Below, one piece after another: positions 28,468-36,693 of a DNA stretch of 64,000 nucleotides; positions within the stretch are counted from its first letter, which is position 1; every line of letters starts with the position of its first letter. Position numbers and translations under genes: made by a program. Location of the stretch: NCBI GenBank assembly GCA_902801475.1, contig CADCIO010000002.1:62001-126000 (forward strand). The letters run 5' to 3'. The DNA is from an uncultured Bacteroidales bacterium. Its GTDB lineage: Bacteria; Bacteroidota; Bacteroidia; Bacteroidales; Bacteroidaceae. The notes beneath the pieces were generated by a model. It was not told the origin of the DNA. It made no database searches and was given only the letters and a program-made list of their open reading frames with translations.

Positions 28468-29826
28468 TTATTCAGATCCGATCTGCGGAATGTTATCGAT
28501 ATCTGTGAGTTGCGGTATTGGGTTCTTGTCACTCTGCTTGGCTCCCAATTTTTGGAGTTTTACACATGTAGTTAATATACTTTGTCCAGAGGGCGCGAGT
28601 TTGTTTCCACCCTCCTCATAGGCTTGTGTTGCACGTTTGAGCGCTTGACCTATGGCATCATATTTCTTCATAAATTGTCCTACACGCTCCAACATTTCGT
28701 TGGCAAGAGCATATACTTTTTCGTGATTTTGTGCTTGAGCAATTTGTGTCCAGGTTAAATTGATGATGCGTAAAGCCGCAAAAAGTGTTTGTTCGTCTGC
28801 GATGAATACATTTTGTGACATTGCATTACGCCAGAGATCTGGTTGCGCATTTAGGGCTGTCCATAGAGCTGCTGAATGCGGAACGAACATGATGACATAG
28901 TCCATCCGTGCTTTGGGTGGCTTAATATAGGCAGAATAATCTTTGGTGGAAAGTTCCCTGACATGTGACTTCAGACTGTCGATGTGTGCCTTGAGCAGTC
29001 GTTTTCTTTCTTCTTCTGTGGTTGCGTTGGCATAATCCATAAAGGCGGTCAAGGAAACTTTTGAGTCAATGATGACTTCGCGACGCTGGTCAAGATGCAG
29101 AATCACGTCTGGGCGCATAGTGGATCCGCTCTCTGTATGGATGATGTTTCCTGCTGCATCGCGAATGTATGGCTGAGTGTCATAATGGATGCCACGTTTC
29201 AGTCCTTGGCTTTCTAAAAGTTCATCGAGAATGGTCTCGCCCCAGTCGCCTTGCACACGATTGCCAAGTCTGAATGTGCGATTCAGTTCATCGGCACTCT
29301 TCATGGCAGCTTCGCTTTGGCGCATCATATTTTCGATGTTCGCTTTCATTTCACCACCCATCTTTGTCTGTTTTTCAGTGTTTTCAGCCATCACCTGTTT
29401 CATTTGGTCAATGGTTTCGCGCAGGGGATTGACAATTTGTCCGAGATTTTGGTTGCTGGCATCGGCAAATTCTTTCTGTCGTTGTTTCAGCATCTCGTCT
29501 GTGGCCACCTTCATTTGAGCAGACACCTTTGCCATTGTTTCGTCAAACTGGCGTTGCTGGGCCTGAAGTGCTTCCCGATGTACACGCTCTTTTTCGTCCA
29601 GAGCATTTTGAAACGAGCGCTCCTTCTCGTCGAGTGTCCGCTGGAAGTTCCTTTCCTTTTCCTGTATGAGCGATGCAGCCTTTTCTTCCTCGGTCTTCAA
29701 CTGCGATGCTAACACGCTAACTTGTGCAGCGACTTTTCCGTTCTTGTTCTGCAAGACGAGCGCTGTGATGAGTGCGCCAATCAAGGCTCCCACCATGATG
29801 GAGATGATAATGATGAATGTTTCCAT
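28468..29826 (-). CDS. rmuC: DNA recombination protein RmuC
   Basis: 452 residues. N-terminal membrane helix (IIISIMVGALIGALITALVL), a long coiled coil (about residues 35-190) and the RmuC nuclease-like domain with GNRVQGDWGETILDELLES and PDVILHLDQRREVIIDSKVSLTAF (written here in parts: PDVILHL, IIDSKVSLTA). RmuC limits DNA inversions in E. coli and is predicted to be a PD-(D/E)xK-type nuclease. Length and order are normal. Confidence 0.92.
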   Translation of the reverse strand: METFIIIISIMVGALIGALITALVLQNKNGKVAAQVSVLASQLKTEEEKAASLIQEKERNFQRTLDEKERSFQNALDEKERVHREALQAQQRQFDETMAKVSAQMKVATDEMLKQRQKEFADASNQNLGQIVNPLRETIDQMKQVMAENTEKQTKMGGEMKANIENMMRQSEAAMKSADELNRTFRLGNRVQGDWGETILDELLESQGLKRGIHYDTQPYIRDAAGNIIHTESGSTMRPDVILHLDQRREVIIDSKVSLTAFMDYANATTEEERKRLLKAHIDSLKSHVRELSTKDYSAYIKPPKARMDYVIMFVPHSAALWTALNAQPDLWRNAMSQNVFIADEQTLFAALRIINLTWTQIAQAQNHEKVYALANEMLERVGQFMKKYDAIGQALKRATQAYEEGGNKLAPSGQSILTTCVKLQKLGAKQSDKNPIPQLTDIDNIPQIGSE

Positions 29827-29949
29827 GCTATTTACACATTATTATATATATAATAGAATGCAAATTTATAAAAAAAACTTGAGTTCGGATGTTTTTCGTT
29901 TTGAAAAATTGTCACCCTCTTGATTGTAAATGGTTTTTTATCATAAAGA

Positions 29950-29976
29950 AACGCCCCTGCTTCATGCAGAGGCGTT
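29950..29976 (-). terminator. Terminator of the HU gene
   Basis: AACGCCTCTGCA-TGAAG-CAGGGGCGTT on the minus strand, followed by TTCTTT; one weak pair in the stem. Confidence 0.75.
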
Positions 29977-29998
29977 ATCTGTATCCATATTTTGATGT

Positions 29999-30268
29999 TT
30001 AGAACATGTCCTTGTAATCTTCGCAAGGCTTGAAAAATGGAATCTTGTGAGCAGGAACAACCACAGATTTGTTCTCCTTGATCAGACGACCAACTTTTGC
30101 TGCGCGCTCTTTTGTTGTGAATGTGCCGAAGCCGCGAAGGAAAATGTCCTCACCGCCAGCTGTTTTGTCTTTGATGATAACCATCATGGCCTCTACCACT
30201 TTGAGAGATTTTTCTCTCTCAACTCCTGTCATTTTGCTGATTTCAGCAACGATTTCTGCTTTAGTCAT
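29999..30268 (-). CDS. HU/IHF-family DNA-binding protein
   Basis: 89 residues from ATG 30268 (MTKAEIVAEISKMTGVEREK), the standard start; the frame is open further upstream but crosses the promoter. Carries the HU signature DIFLRGFGTFTTKERAAK and the DNA-binding arm VPAHKIPFFKP. A nucleoid protein that bends DNA as a dimer. Promoter at 30385-30416 and terminator at 29950-29976 make it monocistronic. Confidence 0.95.
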   Translation of the reverse strand: MTKAEIVAEISKMTGVEREKSLKVVEAMMVIIKDKTAGGEDIFLRGFGTFTTKERAAKVGRLIKENKSVVVPAHKIPFFKPCEDYKDMF

Positions 30269-30384
30269 AGTTTTATTGTCGATTTTTATTGTTTGATTGC
30301 CCTTATATATATTAATAATGTGTAATTGCTTTTGGATATCATCGGCAATTGTTCCCGAAGGTCGGGTGAACCCTGAAAACGTGT

Positions 30385-30416
30385 GCAAAGTTAGGATAAA
30401 ATGTCTAAAATACAAA
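30385..30416 (-). promoter_or_regulatory. Promoter of the HU gene
   Basis: Minus strand: TTTG (complement of 30413-30416), 19-nt spacer, TAACTTTGC (complement of 30385-30393); leader about 110 nt. Confidence 0.8.
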
Positions 30417-30491
30417 GAGATAGCATATTTTTTTTTGATTTTACACGTTTTTTTTGCTTTTTCCACAAAGGACACCTCTCAAAAAGCCTTC

Positions 30492-30833
30492 CTATGAGGA
30501 TTTGCGCAGATAATTCACCCATGCCATAGGGCGACGCTGGCTCACATAGTGCTGATTTCGCTCATTGGCATAGGCTTCGCGTTCGAAACTGATGTTGTAG
30601 TAAGCCTTCTCTGTCTTAAAACGATACTGCACCAAGCGAACAAGGTATTCCACACAGTACCATAAGTAGAAACCCACATATGTCATCTCCCATTGCTGGA
30701 GGGTGTGGATGGTCTCGTGGTTCAATTCGTGTGGATCCATTTTGCCCCATCTCCGTTGTACGAAGATGGTGCCAAAGAGGTTGAGCCCATGAAAGGAGCC
30801 GAAGGGAATAAAGCGATTGTATATTACTTTCAT
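30492..30833 (-). CDS. Small putative zincin-like membrane-associated protein (HETIH)
   Basis: 113 residues from ATG 30833; the longer frame upstream crosses the promoter box (30838-30846) and is rejected. Contains HELNHETIHTLQQWEM, with HExxH in HETIH, followed by a hydrophobic stretch (YVGFYLWYCVEYLVRL) and FEREAYAN with a possible third ligand Glu. This arrangement is like small zincins, but catalytic activity is not established. The -7 box lies only 4 bp before the ATG, so the transcript may be nearly leaderless. Confidence 0.65.
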   Translation of the reverse strand: MKVIYNRFIPFGSFHGLNLFGTIFVQRRWGKMDPHELNHETIHTLQQWEMTYVGFYLWYCVEYLVRLVQYRFKTEKAYYNISFEREAYANERNQHYVSQRRPMAWVNYLRKSS

Positions 30834-30837
30834 GACT

Positions 30838-30960
30838 ACAAAGTTAGCTATTTTTTCCCTGAATCTCACACAGAAATCATGGAAATCGTGGATTTTTTTG
30901 TTCGACATGTGTTTTTTTGCCCCCTCTGGCTTGAGACTCAATATTTTTATGTACCTTTGC
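30838..30960. promoter_or_regulatory. Divergent promoter region
   Basis: Minus-strand box TAACTTTGT (30838-30846) for the HETIH protein, and plus-strand box TACCTTTGC (30952-30960) for the YkvA-type gene, with only a weak -33 for either. Confidence 0.65.
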
Positions 30961-30999
30961 ATACGAAATACATCACAAAAACACTAAAAACAAGCAAGG

Positions 31000-31470
31000 A
31001 TGGATTACACCAAGTACTTCAAGAAAGGCGGTTGGGCTGCCGCAGGCAGATACTACGCCATGCATCCAGGCAAGCTCAAGGAGCTTTTCACCTCGGCCAA
31101 GAAATATGCCACCAAGGATGGACTGAAGGCGGTGAAGGACGAGTTCCTCTTCATCTGCCAGTATATCCGCGATGTGTTTACAGGTAAGTACACGGAGTAC
31201 AACTTCCTCAATCTCACCGTCATTGTTGGTGCGCTCGTTTATGTGGTCACACCAGCAGACATCATGCCAGACTTTATGCCGGCCATCGGATTGATCGACG
31301 ATGCAGCCATTCTTTTGTGGGCTACCCATGAGTTTGCCGACGAACTGGATCGTTACCGTTTCTTCCTCGGACGTCGTCAACGTGAGGCGGATGCTAAGGC
31401 TGCGGCTGAGAAAGCACTTGAGATTGAGGATATAGAATTCGAGGAGATTCCACCTTGCCAAATTGGATAA
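31000..31470 (+). CDS. YkvA family membrane protein (DUF1232)
   Basis: 156 residues. The DUF1232 core is clear: LTVIVGALVYVVTPADIMPD followed by FMPAIGLIDDAAILLWA. DUF1232 proteins are small membrane-associated proteins of unknown function. It is followed 17 bp later by purN, so they may be co-transcribed. The C-terminus is charged and helical. Confidence 0.86.
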   Translation: MDYTKYFKKGGWAAAGRYYAMHPGKLKELFTSAKKYATKDGLKAVKDEFLFICQYIRDVFTGKYTEYNFLNLTVIVGALVYVVTPADIMPDFMPAIGLIDDAAILLWATHEFADELDRYRFFLGRRQREADAKAAAEKALEIEDIEFEEIPPCQIG

Positions 31471-31487
31471 GAACAATTGATAAGCCC

Positions 31488-32069
31488 ATGAGCGAAACTA
31501 CTAAACTCGCCATCTTCGTCACAGGAAGCGGCACTAACTGCGAAAACATCATTCGCTACTTCTCTGATAAACCTGAAGTGGAGATACCCATTGTGGTGTC
31601 CAGCCGCAGCGATGCCTATGCTCTTGTGCGCGCCGAACAACTCGGAGTGCCTACGGCTGTTATCACACGTCAGCAGTTTGTTGACGAGCCCAGGCTTGTG
31701 ATACATACCGTTCGCGGATGTGACTACATCATCCTCGCTGGCTTCCTGCCCAAGATACCCACTTACCTCATCGATCAGTTTCCCAACCGGATCATCAATA
31801 TCCATCCAGCACTCCTTCCCAAGTTTGGAGGTAAGGGTATGTGGGGGCATCATGTGCATGAAGCAGTCAAGGCTGCAGGTGAAAAGCAATCAGGCATCAC
31901 CATCCATTTCGTCAATCCTGAGCTCGACGCAGGCGAACACATCGCCCAGTTCTCTGTCGAACTCTCACCCGAAGACACGCCAGACGACATTGCAGAGAAG
32001 GTACATGAATTGGAGATGAAGCACTACCCGGCTGTCATCGAACAGGTCATCAAGGGCAATCTCATTTAA
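31488..32069 (+). CDS. purN: Phosphoribosylglycinamide formyltransferase
   Basis: 193 residues from ATG 31488, which gives the family start MSETTKLAIFVTGSGTNCEN; the longer frame overlaps the preceding gene. Motifs: AIFVTGSGTN (phosphate binding), ILAGFLPKIP, IINIHPALLPKFGGKGMWG (active-site Asn-His) and a C-terminal Asp-containing loop NPELDAGEHIAQ. It transfers a formyl group from 10-formyl-THF to GAR in purine synthesis. Two tandem hairpins follow. Confidence 0.93.
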   Translation: MSETTKLAIFVTGSGTNCENIIRYFSDKPEVEIPIVVSSRSDAYALVRAEQLGVPTAVITRQQFVDEPRLVIHTVRGCDYIILAGFLPKIPTYLIDQFPNRIINIHPALLPKFGGKGMWGHHVHEAVKAAGEKQSGITIHFVNPELDAGEHIAQFSVELSPEDTPDDIAEKVHELEMKHYPAVIEQVIKGNLI

Positions 32070-32093
32070 TCAACAACGATTCAAAACTATTGT

Positions 32094-32162
32094 ATAGGGT
32101 TTCCAAACGTTTGGAAGCCCTATCACACAAAAAACAGGCTGGACGTAATGCCCAGCCTGTTT
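32094..32162. terminator. Tandem bidirectional terminators between purN and LruC gene 3
   Basis: First hairpin 32094-32123 (ATAGGG-TTTCCAAACGTTTGGAA-CCCTAT type), second 32131-32162 (AAACAGGCTGG with CCAGCCTGTTT). The A and T runs around both stems allow termination from either side. Confidence 0.8.
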
Positions 32163-32192
32163 CGCTTATTGTGGAAAGATGATTAGTCAATT

Positions 32193-34106
32193 TTAATAGA
32201 GATATTTTTCATTGATTTCTTCTCTTGTCCAGTCATGTTCATTGCCGAAGCCGAAATCACTTCTTTCTTTCTCCACCCAGTTTCTGAAATGTGGGTAAGC
32301 TCTCTCTATTTGACAACGTTCCTTCAGCCAGCGAACATCTGTTGGCATACAAATCTTCTGCGGAGCAGCATTTATGCCAAATTGCTGAAGAGCTACTTTA
32401 GTAGGATACGTAATATCCCTTCCTGCACGTGTGCCATTTGCATTATAGACATAAATGTGAATGTTGTCTGGGTTTGTGGATGTCAGACCGGAAATAGAAG
32501 GCAACTCTACTGCGTCTTTTGCAAGCCCTGCACTTACGTTGATTGGGTGGTAACGCGTTGTTCCAGATATCTTTGTTCCTCCCATCTTTTCATGACATTC
32601 AAACTGATCACCATCAAAGTTCTCGATGTAGATAGGTAGCGTACCACCTGAAGCACGAAGTGTGACGGTTCCTGTCCAAGTATTATTGCCGTTCTTTGGT
32701 TCCCAAGATTCGCTCTTCACTACTCTTGTTTCACTCAAAACCACTTTGGTGGTTTTATTTCTTACTCCAGTCACTTTATAAGTAATAGAACCAGTCTGTA
32801 CCTGTGAATATTCAACATCGAATACCACGTCATTAAAATCGAAATCATCAGTTTCACCAAGGTCTTCACACATAACACGACGAGAAACTCTCTTGATACG
32901 TTCTTTTGTCACTGTTTCTTCACGTTCGAAGGGCTCCTCTTCGTCAAAAGTAATTGTACCTTCACCTGGAATAATCTTTACAATCCAGTCGTTGTAGATG
33001 TTGTTGGCATATGTTCCGTCAGATGAGGAGAAATCAAAACCAACATAGTAGTTCCCATGCAAATAGACGAGGCGGTAATGATTCCAAATAGTACCTTCTT
33101 GATAGGAATTATGGTATGCGAAATTTTTCGTGTTACTGTTATAGACAAGCATCATACCTTTATTACTATTCGAATAGTTGGAATTATTAAAGTTGTAGAA
33201 ATGCTCGGCATCACCGCCCCCCTCCGCTACAAGGTAATCCATCTGGTTTCCACCAACAATGTCTCCTCCATTTCTCACGTCTGTATAGTGGGCATCACCA
33301 CGCCATACCTGCTGAACGAAGTATGACTTTAAATCAATTGTTGGATTGGTACCAGTCCACACTTTGCTGAATTCTGCATACACATCTGCCACCTCTGCAT
33401 CCGTGAGTGTGTTGCACTGAGCCACATCACCAATAGGGATAACCTCATTATAACGGGTGTTGGTTGCATTATTACCCTGCATATAGCTGATTAAATCTTC
33501 CTTAGTTTCAAACCAATGCTCAATATTCTCATTTGGGAATTTGCAGTGATACCAACCTGTTCGATTTTGTGGATTTGTGGTTTCTGAATATCTTACAGGT
33601 TTGGTAGGATCTCCTACACTTTCTGTATTATATTCTGAAGAAAGATAATAGTTTTGTACAGGGAAACCTGGAATCTTAACGCCTTCAGGAATAGTGAAAT
33701 CTCTTACCACATCATTGCCACCATAAAGATAATAAGGCTGACGCTCGTAAACACCATCCCTGTATCGTTGTGTGGTAGGATTTCCTTCCTCATCTTTCCA
33801 CAGGAGCTGGCCATTTTGAGTCCCTTGAACCTTTCCTAAATCATAAGTTATCCAGTTATTACTTTTGGGATTTGATGCACGCGTTTCCATCTCCTCGCCG
33901 ATTTCACCGAATCCCCAAGTGTGGCTCGGATCCATCTCACCGTAACGTTCAACGAAGTTCTCTGTGTACTCCTTGATCGTTTCAATCTCGGCATCGGTCA
34001 AATCTGCGACTTGATTGGACATGCCCGGGTCGTAATCACTGCAGGCTGCAAACATGGCGAGTGCAGCTGCTGCTGAAAGATAATGCTTGATGTTCATAAC
34101 ATTCAT
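32193..34106 (-). CDS. LruC-domain surface lipoprotein 3
   Basis: 637 residues (or from MNIKHYL at 34097). Lipobox FAAC followed by SDYDPGM, like the two LruC proteins at 13.6 and 19.4 kb. The N-terminal motif is a variant, YGEMDPSHTWGFGEIG, in place of FG..D..QDWNLAE. The LruC signature CEDLGETDDFDFNDVVFDVEY lies near residue 410-430. It is shorter than the other two and ends soon after the LruC domain. Large surface protein of unknown activity. Promoter box at 34229-34237. Confidence 0.83.
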   Translation of the reverse strand: MNVMNIKHYLSAAAALAMFAACSDYDPGMSNQVADLTDAEIETIKEYTENFVERYGEMDPSHTWGFGEIGEEMETRASNPKSNNWITYDLGKVQGTQNGQLLWKDEEGNPTTQRYRDGVYERQPYYLYGGNDVVRDFTIPEGVKIPGFPVQNYYLSSEYNTESVGDPTKPVRYSETTNPQNRTGWYHCKFPNENIEHWFETKEDLISYMQGNNATNTRYNEVIPIGDVAQCNTLTDAEVADVYAEFSKVWTGTNPTIDLKSYFVQQVWRGDAHYTDVRNGGDIVGGNQMDYLVAEGGGDAEHFYNFNNSNYSNSNKGMMLVYNSNTKNFAYHNSYQEGTIWNHYRLVYLHGNYYVGFDFSSSDGTYANNIYNDWIVKIIPGEGTITFDEEEPFEREETVTKERIKRVSRRVMCEDLGETDDFDFNDVVFDVEYSQVQTGSITYKVTGVRNKTTKVVLSETRVVKSESWEPKNGNNTWTGTVTLRASGGTLPIYIENFDGDQFECHEKMGGTKISGTTRYHPINVSAGLAKDAVELPSISGLTSTNPDNIHIYVYNANGTRAGRDITYPTKVALQQFGINAAPQKICMPTDVRWLKERCQIERAYPHFRNWVEKERSDFGFGNEHDWTREEINEKYLY

Positions 34107-34228
34107 TGTTTTGATTGTTATACTATTTGTTTATTATATTCAACTTTATGGAGGTCGTATGTCACCATACTGCAGACTCAAGGTCCGCTTTTGCAGAGCA
34201 AGATAAGTACCTATTGCTCAATTCTTGT

Positions 34229-34351
34229 GCAAAGGTACAAACTTTTCCCTAATATATAGTTAAATAATGTGTCTTTTTTTGCGAATTAAAGCATTTTTTT
34301 TCTTTTTTCGAGGATTTTGTTTTTTTTACACACAAAAATGCGTACCTTTGT
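34229..34351. promoter_or_regulatory. Divergent promoters for LruC gene 3 and the OMP gene
   Basis: Minus-strand TACCTTTGC (complement of 34229-34237) gives a leader of about 115 nt for LruC gene 3. Plus-strand TTTG (34316-34319) and TACCTTTGT (34343-34351) serve the gene starting at 34415. Confidence 0.7.
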
Positions 34352-34414
34352 ATCGCCTTGCAAAAAGAAATACCTGCAAGCCACCCATACAAACTAATAA
34401 GAAATACACGCTAC

Positions 34415-35521
34415 ATGAAAGATATGAAAAAGATATTGTCCATCGCGCTGATGACGGCATTCATGATGCCACTCTATGCGCAAGATCTGGAAGCCGTGCA
34501 GAAGGCTGCCGAAGAAGCAAGAAAGGCGGAACAAAGAGCTGCTGAGGCTCGCAAGAATGCTGAAGAAGCTGCTAAACGAGCCGAAGAAGCCAGAAAGAAT
34601 GTGTCTAAGAGGTCTGGAACTCAAACGAGTGCCAACACGATGCCAACGGAAGAGTTCTTGAAGTTGGTGGAAGAACAGAAGCGCATGAAGGAGAAGTCAC
34701 TCGAAAAGCGGGCAGGAAGAATTGGCCGTACGGCCACAGACTCGCTCCGTTGGATGAAGAACCAGATGAAGCTTCGCACATGGCCTCGTAAATGGTTTGT
34801 GGGCAGTAACCTCTCCGTTAACTTTAGTGTGGCGGATAACGTTACAGATCACCCTCCATTCCGTTTCTTCTCTGATGCTCTGGGACTTGGTCTTGAAGTT
34901 TATGGCGGTAAATACTTTGACCGCAAGTTTGGTGCGCGTGTCGGCTTGGGGATCCACAATGTGAAGAACCGTGTGGACTATGAAACAGTGGATCAGGCCT
35001 GGGCTAATTTGGTCATGACACCAGAGGGGGGAGGTGACCCCATTCATCTCTATACGGATAACGGTTTCTTCCGCTTTATGGCGACAGAACTCTATGCTGA
35101 TGCCATGTTTGATGTAACGGGTGTGGCGCTTACTAACAAGTTCTACCCCTTACACGTACATGCCATCTTAGGTGTTGGCATGATGATGACTGGAGAGAAA
35201 AAGCTGAAGCATCCTGGTATGCTCAACTCGTTGGAACAAACTCCCTTCGACCCTGAGAATCCAGACAAGGCGCGTTTCTACATAGTGGATGGCAAGCAAA
35301 CTGGTGCAGCAAGTTTTGAGTCTCGTGTCAGAGATCATGGTACCCATGTAGGCATTGCTGGTCGTCTTGGTCTGATGTTCGACTACCGTTTCAGCAAAGC
35401 GCTTTCTGCAGACCTTGAACTGATGACCACCTTTACGGACGATAAATTTGAGGGTATCAAGTATGACGAACCTTTTGATATCCTCGTTAAGCTTTCAGGT
35501 GGTATCCGTTATTACTTCTGA
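34415..35521 (+). CDS. Outer-membrane beta-barrel protein with N-terminal coiled coil
   Basis: 368 residues from ATG 34415 (or 34424). Signal peptide ending LYAQ, then about 45 residues of Ala/Glu/Lys/Arg heptads (AVQKAAEEARKAEQRAAEAR), a linker, and a beta-barrel ending GGIRYYF, with a C-terminal Phe as expected for BAM substrates. Resembles uncharacterised OmpA-like barrels of Bacteroidota. The coiled coil could contact peptidoglycan or a partner. The 3' end overlaps the convergent DUF4252 gene by 10 bp. Confidence 0.75.
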   Translation: MKDMKKILSIALMTAFMMPLYAQDLEAVQKAAEEARKAEQRAAEARKNAEEAAKRAEEARKNVSKRSGTQTSANTMPTEEFLKLVEEQKRMKEKSLEKRAGRIGRTATDSLRWMKNQMKLRTWPRKWFVGSNLSVNFSVADNVTDHPPFRFFSDALGLGLEVYGGKYFDRKFGARVGLGIHNVKNRVDYETVDQAWANLVMTPEGGGDPIHLYTDNGFFRFMATELYADAMFDVTGVALTNKFYPLHVHAILGVGMMMTGEKKLKHPGMLNSLEQTPFDPENPDKARFYIVDGKQTGAASFESRVRDHGTHVGIAGRLGLMFDYRFSKALSADLELMTTFTDDKFEGIKYDEPFDILVKLSGGIRYYF

Positions 35522-35967
35522 GACTTGATGGCATCTAAGTCGGCTTCCAGATTGCTGAAGTCGCCTTTCATGCTGACTGCCATCGCTTGTGGCTTCTGAT
35601 AGAATACCATCACCACACGTGTTGGATCTTTCTTTGATTGCATGACTGTGATGTTCCTGCCATCTTTCTTGGTGGAGAGTACAGTCTTGAAGCCTTTTCC
35701 TGACAGTTGTCCTGGCAATTTTGTGCCCAACTTCTTACCTGCATTGTCGCCACGTGAAACGAGAATCTTGAGACTCTCAATGCGTTGAATCATTTGTGAA
35801 AGACCTGGTATGTCAAATTGGTCGAGCGGCACACGTTCCAGCATATTCTTCGTCACAACGGTCGTATTCATGTCGCCCATATCGCTGTATTTCTGAAGAA
35901 TCTCATCTTGCGCACTCATCGTCAGCGTCGCGATGAGCACAAATAATGTCAAAACTAATCTGTTCAT
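35512..35967 (-). CDS. DUF4252 domain protein
   Basis: 151 residues with signal peptide ending TMSAQ and a single DUF4252 domain (MLERVPLDQFDIPGLSQMI ... VVMVFYQKPQAMAVSMKGDF). Exported protein of Bacteroidota with unknown function. Convergent with and overlapping the barrel gene by 10 bp. Promoter box at 36005-36013. Confidence 0.82.
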   Translation of the reverse strand: MNRLVLTLFVLIATLTMSAQDEILQKYSDMGDMNTTVVTKNMLERVPLDQFDIPGLSQMIQRIESLKILVSRGDNAGKKLGTKLPGQLSGKGFKTVLSTKKDGRNITVMQSKKDPTRVVMVFYQKPQAMAVSMKGDFSNLEADLDAIKSQK

Positions 35968-36004
35968 TTTCTTGTTCTTTTGATGCTTTATACTTTTTGT
36001 GGCT

Positions 36005-36054
36005 GCAAAGTTAGGACATATTTGTCAAATTATGAAATTTTTTTGTAACTTTGC
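36005..36054. promoter_or_regulatory. Compact divergent promoters
   Basis: Minus-strand TAACTTTGC (complement of 36005-36013) for DUF4252; plus-strand TTTG 36021-36024, 21-nt spacer, TAACTTTGC 36046-36054 for the M23 gene. The two promoters interleave within 50 bp. Confidence 0.78.
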
Positions 36055-36077
36055 ACTCAGAAAGGAGAGTGCGACAC

Positions 36078-36692
36078 ATGAAGAAAAGATTTCCTATCAT
36101 CCTGCTGGCAGTCGCCTCATTGCTGCTTGCTGGTTGCTTTTCATCGAAGAAAGCTACGAAGGGACAACGTGGACAAGCTACCATACTTGCTACAGAGGAC
36201 CCTTTCAAGAGCACCGATGAAGTGACCATCAACTTCAAGAAGATGAAGGAAAAAGAATGGAACTATCCATTGGAAGATGCCAAGTTGATCAGTCCTTTTG
36301 GAGGCAAACGCCCTAATCATAAGGGTTCTGATTTGAAGACGAAGGCGAAGGATAAAGTAAGGGCGGCTTTCAAGGGTGTCGTTACTTTCTCTGGCGAGAT
36401 GAGCGGCTATGGTAACGTGGTGTTTATCAGCCACGAAACGGGATTGGAAACACGCTATGCCCATAACTTAAAGAACCTCGTCAAAAAGGGTGATAAGGTG
36501 AAACCTGGCGATGTGATTGCACTGGAAGGTAAGACGGGCAATGCCACTACTGAGCATGTGCATTTTGAAACCCGCATTGGTGGACAAGCTTTTGACAGCG
36601 AACTCATCTTCAACCACAAGAAGCACGAACTTCGTGAGGTGAAGCTGACTGCGACAAAGAAAAATGGAACTATTGACATAAAAGTAAAATAA
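36078..36692 (+). CDS. M23-family peptidoglycan endopeptidase lipoprotein
   Basis: 204 residues from ATG 36078. Lipobox LAGC, then an M23 domain: ISPFGGKRPNHKGSDL (HxxxD zinc ligands), GYGNVVFISHETGLETRYAH and HVHFE. All canonical ligands (His, Asp, HxH) are present, so it is probably active or an activator of peptidoglycan hydrolysis at cell division. It is followed 1 bp later by the CobW-type gene. Confidence 0.9.
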   Translation: MKKRFPIILLAVASLLLAGCFSSKKATKGQRGQATILATEDPFKSTDEVTINFKKMKEKEWNYPLEDAKLISPFGGKRPNHKGSDLKTKAKDKVRAAFKGVVTFSGEMSGYGNVVFISHETGLETRYAHNLKNLVKKGDKVKPGDVIALEGKTGNATTEHVHFETRIGGQAFDSELIFNHKKHELREVKLTATKKNGTIDIKVK

Positions 36693-36693
36693 T

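Noticed and set aside
31455..31487. Longer purN start overlapping the YkvA gene
   Set aside because: PurN homologues begin at KLAIFVTGSGTN; ATG 31488 gives the family start.
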